From Hofstenia miamia (lineage: Eukaryota; Xenacoelomorpha; Acoela; Hofsteniidae): a DNA stretch of 64,000 nt. This document shows, one piece after another, positions 22,401-32,120 of this stretch. The position numbers and the translations under genes were made by a program. The notes beneath the pieces are model-generated. The model saw only the letters and a list, made by a program, of their open reading frames with translations, had not been told where the DNA came from and searched no databases. How positions within the stretch are numbered: position 1 is the stretch's first letter; every line of letters starts with the position of its first letter. The stretch lies in the NCBI GenBank assembly GCA_900660155.1, contig CABFPE010000041.1, forward strand, positions 895,158-959,157, read 5' to 3'.

Positions 22401-25185
22401 TATTTCAACTAGACAACAATATTTACAATACATCTTGTGGTTTGATCAAACGCAAACAAATTGTTTATGAAAAGAGACAACAATTTTATATATTCACCAA
22501 GGTTTTCGAGTCGAGTTCGAGTTACTCGGACAGATTTCGAGTTTTTACGTTTCGAGTTTGAGTATTTTTTTAAACAAAATTCCGAGTTCGATCGTGCTTT
22601 TTTATAATTCCGAGTTTTTCAGGCTAAAAAAATTATTTTTAAATAATTCTAAGTTAAAAATAACTTTTTGGTAAAGAAATTGAAAATTAAAATAATTTAA
22701 ATTTTACGGTATTTTCGAGTGGATTTTCGATCGAGTTCGAGTTTTCATGATTTCTCTTCCGAGTTTTTCTGATCGAGTTTTGCGAGCTTATTCGAGTTCG
22801 AGTTCTTAACATTCCGAGTACTCGAAAACCCTGATATTGTCAAGGCTACTATACTACAAAGGCAGAATAGCATGAGGAACCATAGTAGTAAATGTGAGAT
22901 TGAAAGTAATTCGTGAATAACACTATGAAAAAGATTATATGCATAAACACTGAGAAATTGTTTTACATTTAAATCTGTACGCTTCTACTATATAAAAACT
23001 TTCACATAATTAACCATGAAAACTTTTGAATTTACGAAGTCAGATAGCCTAATGATATTATGAAATTTAAGTCTTGCATTTGTTGAAAAGATTCATATAT
23101 ACTTGCAATAAGATTGTGAAGAAGTAAAAGTAAATAACTTCACAAAATCAGATCCATAAAATCAGTTAGAGTATGCACCAGATTTGCAATAAAGTAATTG
23201 TGATTATTCCCGATATGTAATATCATATTTTTTGGATTTCAATTTCATATTTGGGACCAAGCATCACGCACGTCTAAGTTCAAATGCGTAGAGGGAAATT
23301 CCGGACAAACTGCTGGTTTGTAATACTATAATGGGAATCAACAGTGGCATACACACGTTTAATTTCATTGTTTAGATTCAGAACTTTATTATAGTTCAAA
23401 TCAATTCATTACTACCAGACAGCATAAGGTTGATATCATATACAAATAACGTTCGATTTACAAGTTTGGCAAGAAAATTTTAAATTTAATAAACGAATTT
23501 TTTGATAGAGGCACATGATAACCATGAAATAAAGGTACGTTCCAGAAAGGCTAAAGTAGGAAATTATTATTTATAAATGTTTCGCAAATAAAATTTATTA
23601 CATTATTCACTTGTAATATTTTTTTATAAAAAATATCAATGCTATTCAAAAAATTTATACAAAGTATAAGTAATCAATTTGAATAGCAAAATTATGGCTA
23701 TATTATTATCATTTTGAAAGATAAACATTAGAAAATAGTTCTTTGAAAACAGTTTGGTAGCGATAAATAATTTTCATTTCTACTTATTCACGAACTGAAG
23801 AGTTTATGCAAAAAATAAAACAAAACATACCACTGCCCAATCTGTCAAAAATAGTATCAACTCCTTGCTTTGAAGCTGCGGAAGCAGTAGAAGCGACAGC
23901 TGATTCAGAGGAATAATTCATATTAATGCAAATCACCAGCGCACTTGAAAGGGAAGATCCGGTGAGAACCTTTTCAGTAGTTAATAGTTGAATAGTGGTT
24001 TGCAAAACACGTAATTCTTCCTGTCCCGTGGATGCTAATGCAGTTAGCATATCCACAACCTAGTTTTTCAAATACAATTACCAATGACATTAAAGTATAT
24101 GACAAAAATTTTTTAAATATAACTGCATATATTCAAACACCATTTCAGAAGAATTAGCTAAACTTAGAAATAAACACAATATCTCTCTTGTGTAGTTAGC
24201 AAGAATATTGACATTAAACATAACAGTGTAAGAAAATTTCAGTAATTTCTGTTTATCTTTAGTTTTAATGTTTCTGAACTAAATTGCTGCTACTGATTCC
24301 AAAAATGTTAACTATTTAATCATATCGTTGTCTGAAAAAAGTTATTAGTGTTTCTTTAACAAGCATAACTGGAAAAAAATATTTTCCTAATAAAACTACA
24401 TACTATAACACATTGGATTCTGTTTCAAACAACTTTTCTATATGGATTTTTATAATTACAATAAAATAAACCTAAAAGTAAATTGATACAACAAATATTG
24501 GATGAGTTATTATTAGGGCGATTTTTTACATAAAAAAATTGAAATTTTGATCCAAAAATTTAAATTTTATTTACTTAAAAGCGCAATTTTTAAGCTAAAA
24601 AATTGACCTAATCATTTTTTAATTTTTGTCTATTCTATACTAAATATAGTCAACTATTTAGTAAGAAGCACCAATACAGAACTGCCCATTATTTTATTGT
24701 CTTAAGCATGCTTTTTACCATTGAGAACTGTATAATAAATGTTGTTTAATTAAACTACATATTCATTCAATTTTTTGCAAAATCAAATATAATTTAATAA
24801 AATAGCATCATGCAACAACCTTGGCAGCAGACTTAGAAGTCAATAGAGAATACTGAATTAATCTTTGAACTGCTTGCAGACTAAGCTGATTGACCTTAAC
24901 TAATCGCGATTCTAAACCAAGAGCAAAAGGTTCCAATAAATCAAAGCTAATTTCTCGAATTTCTAAAATATTAATTATATATTATATTTAAACAAATTAT
25001 TTACCTGCTGCAAGATCTTTTGGTTTCTTTGTTTGCAGAGTTCTAATTTTTAAAATTGAAGCATCTGCGAGTTCTTTGGTATTAGGAAATTTCCGTTTGG
25101 TTTCTGATGCCAATGAACGCAAATCACCGAGGAGGTAATCGACCACTTTTTTGATCACATTATCAGGGTGTATTTTAAATGACAT
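10499..25185 (-). CDS. MON2: MON2 homologue, N-terminal half (15 exons, 3' end not in view)
   Basis: Exons on the minus strand: 25185-25005, 24962-24820, 24059-23831, 21769-21708, 21461-21333, 18649-18473, 18068-17944, 17901-17795, 16929-16824, 15180-14962, 14676-14316, 14189-14021, 13836-13654, 11753-11629, 10674-10499. All junctions are GT-AG and the phases agree throughout (2,492 coding bases, about 830 residues). The protein follows animal MON2 collinearly: an N-terminal DCB-like start (DLRSLASETKRKFPNTKELA), then KVCPLVIKLFSP, then VTECEIFL, FRNIVNSLGTFVQ, LTSKHLSCMESLL, LEHLAWSLGLKP, and the highly conserved EPSLFAVAKLLETGLVN. MON2 is known as a large HEAT-like scaffold related to BIG/GBF ARF-GEFs but lacking the Sec7 domain; it acts at Golgi/endosomes in retrograde traffic. 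The start is the ATG at 25185. The rest of the protein (human MON2 is about 1,717 aa) was not found to the left. Confidence 0.93.
10500..10673 (-). CDS. MON2: MON2 exon 15 (last found)
   Basis: The acceptor CTGTTTAG is followed by ELQLSILLPLKHMCEVTYAD and VRLKQFDCLLILLQ. The exon ends NQIS plus AG at donor AAG|GTATTT (10499). The LLPLK and RLKQ blocks align with the human LLNPLKEM...DIRLKQLECVLQ region. The next codon is split (phase 2) and its completing exon is not identified in the remaining 10.5 kb. Confidence 0.85.
10883..11140. mobile_element. hAT MITE in MON2 intron 14, 8-bp target duplication
   Basis: A 258-bp element with ends CAGTGGCCCGTTTAGG and, inverted, CAATGGCGCGTTTAGG. It is flanked on both sides by TATGTCTC (10875-10882 and 11141-11148), a perfect 8-bp duplication as expected of hAT. 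Subterminal G-rich and C-rich tracts are present. It encodes nothing. Confidence 0.85.
11901..11942. repeat. (TA)n(CA)n(TA)n microsatellite
   Basis: A compound TA/CA dinucleotide run in MON2 intron 13. Confidence 0.9.
12254..13548. mobile_element. piggyBac-like non-autonomous element in MON2 intron 13
   Basis: It is flanked by TTAA on both sides (12250-12253, 13549-13552), the piggyBac-type target. The ends CACTAGAACGGCGG and, inverted, CACTACAACGGCGG match. A second unit, ACGGCGAAACCCGTCAATTG, recurs inside the left end (about 12437-12456) and inside the right end (about 13493-13515, inverted). The 12-bp palindrome CGTCAATTGACG occurs at 12272, 12449 and 13493. The 1,295-bp interior is AT-rich with no open frame resembling a transposase. 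Confidence 0.8.
15251..16552 (+). mobile_element. Tc1/mariner-superfamily transposon copy in MON2 intron 9
   Basis: A 1,302-bp element flanked by TA (15249-15250, 16553-16554). Its ends are CAGGGTGATCTATAAGTC and, inverted, CAGGGTGATTTATAAGTA. It lies between MON2 exons ending at 16824 and starting at 15180, in opposite orientation to the gene. It carries a full-length but broken transposase frame. Confidence 0.88.
15475..16437 (+). pseudogene. Broken Tc1/mariner transposase
   Basis: The order of domains is a helix-turn-helix part (KLTQKFEETFSL, NKPGRCSI, then RETGINYSTVRKI) and then the catalytic core. The core shows WTDEARFHLSG (first Asp), SPKITVAVAF, FFMQDGAT (second Asp) and WPPRSPD (third Asp). 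The tail reads VHSIPACITRLRLVNGEHI and ends at a stop near 16437. It is disrupted by a TAA at 15679-15681, a frame change near 16165-16175, and a TAA straight after the third catalytic Asp, so it is inactive. The second and third Asp are about 36 residues apart once the frame change is allowed for, pointing to a mariner-like DD37D-type group, though I cannot place it exactly. Confidence 0.8.
17695..17728. repeat. Interstitial telomere-like CCCTAA run
   Basis: Degenerate to perfect copies of CCCTAA (about five units) lie in MON2 intron 8-7 territory, close to the exon boundary at 17795. TTAGGG is the usual metazoan telomere unit, and short interstitial copies are common. Confidence 0.6.
20661..20674. 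repeat. Short (TA)n tract
   Basis: A short AT dinucleotide run in MON2 intron 5. Confidence 0.6.
20765..20957. mobile_element. piggyBac-like MITE in MON2 intron 5
   Basis: TTAA flanks both sides (20761-20764 and 20958-20961). The ends CTCTTTCACCGCG and, inverted, CCCTTTCACTGCG are matching terminal repeats. It is 193 bp long with no coding content. The TTAA target and CCCTTT-type terminus fit piggyBac-derived MITEs. Confidence 0.8.
21492..21511. repeat. (TA)n microsatellite
   Basis: A TA run 31 bases upstream (minus-strand sense) of the MON2 exon starting at 21461. Confidence 0.8.
22498..22833. mobile_element. hAT-like MITE rich in CGAGT/TCGAG units in MON2 intron 3
   Basis: The ends are CAAGGTTTTCGAGT and, inverted, CAGGGTTTTCGAGT. 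The flanking 8-mers ATATTCAC (22490-22497) and ATATTGTC (22834-22841) agree at six of eight positions, consistent with an aged hAT target duplication. The 336-bp body repeats TCGAGTT and CGAGTTCGAG many times from both ends. Confidence 0.65.
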
Positions 25186-25607
25186 TATAACATATCATAT
25201 ACTAAAGCTGACAACTCTTTAAGATGCGTGAAGCATAATTGAATTAAGAATAATATTATCTTCGATAAAAGCATAGGCTTCCTTAAATTTAGTATAAAAT
25301 TAATAACAGCTAAAAAAACAACTCATCATATAACGGTAGCAGGAAATTAAATAGCAGGAGTAATCTTTCTTGTTATGGAAACTAGTGGTCGACAGGTTTT
25401 AGCAGCGTATTTGTGTAAACTACATTTATTACATTTTGATATAATAAACAAAACGTGCAAATGACGGCATTACAATATATTCAAGCATAAAAAAATATCA
25501 AAAGAAATGTGATAATTACGGTAAACTTGTGCTCAAAACAGAAATTGTAACTTGAATTAACAAAAATGCATAAAGTAATTCAATTTTCCATAAATTGGTC
25601 CTTTACT

Positions 25608-25841
25608 GGCGTTATTGTACTTTAGGGGACCCAGTTTATGTGACGTCATAAAATGGGTATTAAACTCTAACCTTAACCCTAACCCTACTCCCCAACCAAT
25701 GCAATTATATTGCATTTCATCCTGTTGATTAATTTTTTGCAAAACACCCAAGTTTTGGGTGAGGGATTGGGGTTAAGGTTAGAGTTTAATACCCATTTTA
25801 TGACGTCACATAAACTGGGTCCCCTAAAGTACAATAACGCC
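25608..25841. mobile_element. Foldback MITE with 8-bp target duplication and CCCTAA motif in its arms
   Basis: Arms of about 90 bases are near-perfect reverse complements. They start GGCGTTATTGTACTTTAGGG, continue through a TGACGTCA palindrome, and reach ACCTTAACCCTAACCC. The loop is about 60 bases. CCTTTACT flanks both sides (25600-25607, 25842-25849). There is no coding content. The superfamily is uncertain: 8-bp duplications with GGC-type ends could be Merlin- or hAT-related. Confidence 0.85.
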
Positions 25842-25849
25842 CCTTTACT

Positions 25850-27470
25850 TAGATCACAGCAATTAATAAACAGAAATAAACATATGAAATGCAATTGCAG
25901 TTGGGATTGGAAGTGTGACTGCATTTTTACATTTTCAATTAAAAAATTGCAAAGACCAAATAATTAAAACCACTATAAGCACTAAATAATAATTCCGATT
26001 TTTTTATTTATCTTAGAATGCTAATCGCTTTCAAAATAGTGTAGCAGTTGTAAAACTTGAATTTGTAATCAACTATTAAAACTAATTATGCGAGCAGTCG
26101 GATCGACATAACTGATAATGACAAAAATACGTTTTTGCTTCTTTGAATATTGTGGAAAGGACATGTGAAATATGGAACAACTTATTTAGTGTAAAATAGC
26201 GAAAAGCTGTGTTTTAGTATGCATTATTAAAAAGGACCAGCCAATGCATTCTTTTAGTTTTTTATGATTATTTTCGTTTGGCTTAATTTAGAGCTATGTA
26301 TTTAATGAAGGTAATGATTTCATTAAAGCTATACAGGTTTTCAAAATGATCGTTATTATTTTGAATAAAACTTTATTCCGAATTTATTGAAAAATTCGCA
26401 ACCTAGTTAGTTGCTTATTTGAATTAAGTAGAAAAGTCTTGTTATTACATGCTCATGTTCAGTTATTAGATTGGGAGATTGAATATTTTTGCTGAAATAA
26501 TTTGTCAATGTAGTCCAATATGTTTTTAAGGCGTAAGAGTGAATGTCGCATTTTTTAGTATGAATTATTAATATCCTATTTTAATTAGCCATATGTAAAT
26601 GACCAGTATGATTGCTTTCTATTGCGACATTTTAATGTAATTTTCAAGCACCAAATAATTCAGCGTTAATTTTGGAGTACAGTACGTAGCGTAATCTTTT
26701 TAAATTGTATTTTAATTAATTTGATCTCTAGAGATTTTGCTATTTTGGTTTCTTGATTTTTGATTTGAGTTTTAAAATTGATTCTGGACGATGTTGATGT
26801 TCTTATCTATAGTTGTTGATAAGTGTCGACTGATTTTATCAATGTATAAATAGGAAGATTCATATCTAATATATATGTATTCTAGACTAAACCAGAAGTC
26901 AACTATTTGAGATCCTATGTTTATATTTGGCAAATCTTGTTTGACTATTATTTTATTGTAAAGTAATTTCCAACGTATATTTGTTGTTTGATCGTGTTTA
27001 TCTTGAAAGGTGCATATTTGTTATTTATCACTTTTCAGATTATATTCCGTTCCAGGATTGTATTTCTTACAAAAACGGTTTAGATGCTTAAAACAAGGTT
27101 TTTTTCTCTTAGACTGGCTCACCTCAAGATATTAAAATTTTCTGAAAACATATAGTAACAAACATGTTATACACGCAAACAAAAGACAAGTTCTGCTATT
27201 TTTGGTAGAAAACCTGTTATGAAAGAATGAATAGACGAAACCCAAAAGTTAGTTTCTATATAATATTTAAAAAGATTGCAAAAAATAGTTTTTAAAACAT
27301 GTTTTTAATAGGGAATGATTAAAACTGGTCACAATTGTTCTGTCGATAATCAATATTTTTAAAAAAGTCTTAGTTAGGTTTGGCATATGTTGGTTGGTAA
27401 ATATCTATGCCATTTCAATCAGTTATGACAAATCAAATATTTTTCTAATTCAGTCCTGAAAGTTATTTGC
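25850..27470. other. Intergenic stretch, nothing supported
   Basis: This is the region upstream of the MON2 start and of the foldback element. No exon-like open frame, RNA gene or transposon terminus is recognised on either strand. Confidence 0.4.
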
Positions 27471-27479
27471 CCCTTGCTA

Positions 27480-28762
27480 TCCTGACGGTGGCCTATCCTT
27501 TGTAATTTACGAAACCTCCTCAACTCTTTCCATCCATTTAAAGCATCTTTTCTCCTACATTTGCTCCACTAATCGGTTCCACCTTGCTGGAGAACTCATG
27601 GATCTCCTCTGATAAAATGTAATCAGCTTCCCTTCTCTCAAGTCACCTCATACTGTCCAATAGCTATTCTTTCTCGGATGTCAATCATCTTTGAGTGCTT
27701 TGTCTTGCATTATGTGTTCTCTAAAGTCATCTAACATATTTTTCTCAGCATGATAACCTTCTGGGGCGTTCTACCATCACTTACTTGCTCACTCTGATTG
27801 AAAACTGCTATTTCCACTCCGATCATAGTGATCCTGATGGCATTATCTTTCTTGACATTTCTAAAGCTTTTGATCGCCCCTCCCCTACCCATTCTATTCT
27901 TGTCAAAATGTTTATTTGGCTTTGATGCTGATTTCATCAAACTTAAAGTTTTGTGTTTGCTGATCTCTTCTTCCTTGTTACTATGAATGACTTCCTTCAA
28001 CCTGTCCCCAGCTCATCCTGTCTACTGTACATCGATGACACTGTGATTTTCAACTTTGGTAGTTCTTTTGCCTCCAATGTTGCCTCTGATCTTGAGCTTT
28101 TTCTACTTCTTGGTGTTCCGTTAACCATTTTGATTTTAGCCCAACCAAGACATGTAGTATTTCTTTTTCTGTTTCTCCCCCTGTGAACTTTTCTCCTCAT
28201 CATACTCATTTTGGAGTTCAACTTGCTGCAAAGTTAAATTGATTAGGACATGTGTCCTTTCTGCAAAGCTCATTCCTCGCTCCTTGCTCTCTTCTGCAAT
28301 GCTCCCTTTAGTTCCCCATCTGCTGTGAAACTCTCTTTGTTCAAGTCCATTCCTCATTCCATTCTTTTCTACGCTTGTCCATGTTGGTGGCCTTCCCGTG
28401 CCTTGTTCCACTCCATGAAACTGTTCCAGAAGCATGCTTTCAAATGGATCTCTCATTTCCTATACAAAATCGCTCTTCTGAAATTCTCCACTCTCCCACT
28501 GTCACTCTGCTTTGATGCCTGTGATCTCCTCTTGTTCAATCGTTTGCTGCTGCTAATTTCATTGATTCAACCTAGCTTTAAGAAATATTTGATTTCTTTC
28601 ATCTTTGCATTTCTTCCACTTTGCCTACTCTTCTTCCATCTTCTACTACTTCATCTCTGGTGACTGTTCTCATTGCTATAAAACTTGACTTTATTTTTAT
28701 TTTTGTAGTGTTGCTTTTAGCCGTTAATAAAGTCGTTCATTATTATTATTATTATTATTATA
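27480..28762 (+). mobile_element. 5'-truncated, degenerate non-LTR retrotransposon (CR1/Jockey-like)
   Basis: Plus-strand frames give reverse-transcriptase landmarks in order. First is FLDISKAFDR (near 27853), the A motif with its catalytic Asp. Next come LVTMNDFLQ and then CLLYIDDTVIFNF (near 28020), the YXDD-type C motif. Downstream is KSIPHSILFYACPCWW, matching the thumb region. Several frame changes and stops break the frame. It ends in a (TTA)n tail at 28738-28762, typical of non-LTR elements. No endonuclease domain is left. Confidence 0.75.
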
Positions 28763-29757
28763 ATGGCGCTGTATTCAGCGCCTTTTCCATAGCATTCACC
28801 TATTATAAGGGTGCTGATGAATACATCTAAATTGAACTATTATAATGGCGCTAAATATAACTAAGGGTCTATTATAATGGCGCTTAATATTTTATTGTAA
28901 TTTCTTATTGAATATTAGTATATCTAACTGTTAAATGATAAAGTAGATGATTACATACAACAATCTACATATTTGAACAATTTTTCTTACACTTAGATTG
29001 GCTCTTGAAGTAATAATTTCCCCCAGCTGGTCTTAGCAATATCAGCTCTTGGGTTCTCTAAAAGTACATTAAAAAGCACTTTCTAGATGTAAAATAAAGC
29101 TTAGAAGAGAGTAAAAGCAGTCCGAAGTCGATCTGAGCATTATTTACAGCACAATCAGCATTTTCGCAATGTCATAGCCCTAATAAAATTTTATTTTAGG
29201 AAATGACATTTAATAAAACTTTGATTGTGCAGCTAATAATGCTCGGATTGACTTCGGACCACTTTCATTCTCCTCTAAATTACATATTACAAACTTTTGA
29301 ACTTATTTAAAGTAATGAATAGTTAAAAATTGTTTGATTCAGAAACGTCATACTTTATCCTGCCCCTACAATGGTTCATGTTAGTATTTTTTTTAAAATA
29401 TCGGACTAGATCTCTTCTAAAAAAACAATGGAAACCATTATCTAGATGTAAAATTTAATGTAGAAGCGAATAAACCTAGTTTGAAAACTATCCGAACATT
29501 ATTCGCTAAGCAATCTCTGTTTTCGCAAGTGCTTGCCCCCTAAAAAATTTCTATTTAAAATACTCAAGATATGAGTTATTCAGAACATTTAGTATGGGTG
29601 TAACTTACTGCTTAATCTTCTTCATATATACTAAAAAAAGTCAGTCGTTTTCAAAAAATTTTTGTTTAAAAATAATAGGAATAAAGTAATAATATTAAGC
29701 GCCATTATAATAGTTTTTGTAACTAGCGCTATTATAATAGTGTATTCAGCGCCACTA
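28754..29757. mobile_element. Composite inverted-repeat element with TTATAATGGCGCT units
   Basis: The unit TTATAATGGCGCT occurs at about 28759, 28840 and 28872. Its inverse occurs at about 29697 (AAGCGCCATTATAA) and, with one change, at 29725. The arms 28836-28895 and 29688-29741 are inverted repeats. The outermost units include GGCGCTG-TATT-CAGCGCC (28765-28782), itself a hairpin. Inside, 29106-29156 pairs with 29223-29274, and 29078-29190 recurs directly at about 29437-29550. It has no coding content and directly follows the LINE TTA tail. Confidence 0.65.
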
Positions 29758-29759
29758 TT

Positions 29760-31310
29760 TATTTGCAAATTTCAGTATTAAAATTCAATATCCGCTAGTG
29801 ACATCTTCACCTATTGTAAATGACAGGATCTACATTTCAACACTTATGAATTAACTATATTCACTTCATGATTCTGATTCAATTCATAACAGAACAATAC
29901 AGTTACCATTCGAAGTCATGTGTTTGTGGATCTGTAGAAAGCTCTGGATGAGCTCGCTATCTTGCGAGAAAGAATTATATTTATGAATATACTTTCAAAA
30001 ATTTTCAGTCATTATTCTATCAATTGAATAAGATAGAGCGGTATTGTTGGCATTAATGTAATCTCAAAATAAAAGTTTGTAGTCATTTTCCATTAGCTCT
30101 TATAACAAATTGCGAGCTTGAAGATGAAATTTCACACTAAATATTATGCGTCGCCACTTTGCATTCGTTCGTTTAGCAACAAGAAATAGTTTGTGCAGAA
30201 CTAACATTGATATACTGGCAGGAATGCAATATCATATGATTGAAATGTCCACGTTTAAGACTTTTCTCCCCATGTCATGTTGCACCTGACGAGTCTTGAG
30301 TTATGAATTGATACGACATTGACGTGGAAAAGCCTGCAATGTTTGTGAACTGCTTCAGTATTTTATATAATGATGCCATCTGTTATTATGTCGTGAATCT
30401 CGTTCCATCCTATTCATTTCCTTTAGATTGTAAGAGGGCAAATATTATATAATTATAATATATTCCATAAAATAATCATTAAATAAATAATTATGTAGAA
30501 AATGAGGGCCAAATTTTTAATGCGAACCTACAATTCTGAATGCCTCAATTCTAAATTCACCAAACAAACAATGGCTCAAGCAATTAATGATATGGGTTGA
30601 AAGATCCTTTAGATTCATTGCATCAACGTGTTAAAGTTCATTTAGGCACATAGGATGTTCACATTAAGTATTGAGTTTACTGGGTTTCTTACCTGTAATT
30701 TATACACCTTTCGAAGTATACTTCTTTTGGCTATTCAAAATTTCATTCAGCAATGGTAATAAGGCAAATGTTTTGACAGTACTGTAAGATGCACGATGAT
30801 GAAAGACATTAAGGAAATTATTGAAAATATTGTATCTACGATTTTTACTATTACATTTTAGTATTCTTAAAATAAGATTAAAAATATTTCAATTTTTAGC
30901 AAGGGAGGTCTATTCCAAAAGTAAGATTCGCTTGATTATGGTTGCCTGAACAAAGTAGTTATAGTCATGAAAATGCATCAATTTGAACTTTTATATAATA
31001 GAACAACTTAATTTTGAATTCAATTGGTATTGAGAAGTTTGCAACGCGACATTAGTTTTCACAATCTGCCATTCATGTTGCCATCAAATTCTTGGCATTG
31101 ACGGAAAAGAGGCCTCCATAAGCTCACAAAAACGTGCTATATCAGTAAAAAAAACTGTTAGGAAGTGAATGACAAGCATTACTGCCTTAATGGCTTAGTC
31201 TTAATTTAAGTAAATTAAGTAACTCATGTTGATACATTCTTTCTTTGTTATAAGAATTCCTTATATAAGAATAAGGCTCACAATGTTTTTCACTCATTCT
31301 AACATTCAAA
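29760..31310. other. Intergenic stretch, nothing supported
   Basis: AT-rich, with no exon-like frame, RNA gene or element terminus seen. Confidence 0.4.
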
Positions 31311-31313
31311 AGT

Positions 31314-31373
31314 AATGATGATACCTCCGGTTTACTCTTATACAATGATGATACCTCCGGTTTACTCTTATAC
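31314..31373. repeat. Exact 2 x 30-bp tandem duplication
   Basis: AATGATGATACCTCCGGTTT plus ten further bases (31314-31343) is repeated exactly at 31344-31373. The identity implies a recent event. A short open frame crosses it but shows no other coding sign. Confidence 0.95.
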
Positions 31374-32074
31374 ATATTATTTTACCTGCAGTAATTTAAG
31401 AATCATATTAATGTATATAAGTGAAATTTTTGCAAAGTTATATTGTAATTTTTTATTTACAAGATGCAAATGCAAGAGATATCGAAATAAATACGAATCT
31501 ATTTCATGATTCCGCAACCGGAAATAAAGAAAGATGTGTGGGATATGCATGTATCAACCTGTTTATAACAAACATGCACATAGCGTTATATCTTGTTAAA
31601 TTTCTATTTAAAACAGAGGCATGTTATTGTCTGGTAACATTTTGGATATATCTTACTCTCAGTAAACTTTACCCTCATAAGGAATAAATTATTAATATCT
31701 AAGAATCTGAATGTATAATAGTTTTGTCGATTATATACTCATAGCATGTGCTTCTGCCATTTTTCTGTTGATGACCATCTTTACCAATCTAAGTTCTTAA
31801 ATTTTCTTATTCAATTGGATCAATTATCATGCCTAATGCAAATGGTTTTCTATTATTTTATTTTGCTTATGCCGTTTTGGTCTTTCGAAAATTGCCAATG
31901 AACTAAATTAGTTTTACATTTCATTTTCTTCGCTATGTAGAATCTCTTGCGTTTACTTTGTATTTTAAAGTATAGTGATTGATATTTAAGTATATTCCAA
32001 AATCACACCAATTTGCAAAGTCTTATATCTTGAAGCGTTTTTCCAATTATATGTTAAAATAGGGATATTTTCCA

Positions 32075-32120
<46 letters not shown>

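Noticed and set aside
28136..28456. Minus-strand 106-codon frame
   Set aside because: It is the antisense shadow of the LINE reverse-transcriptase region, whose plus-strand frames carry the FLDISKAFDR and YIDDT motifs.
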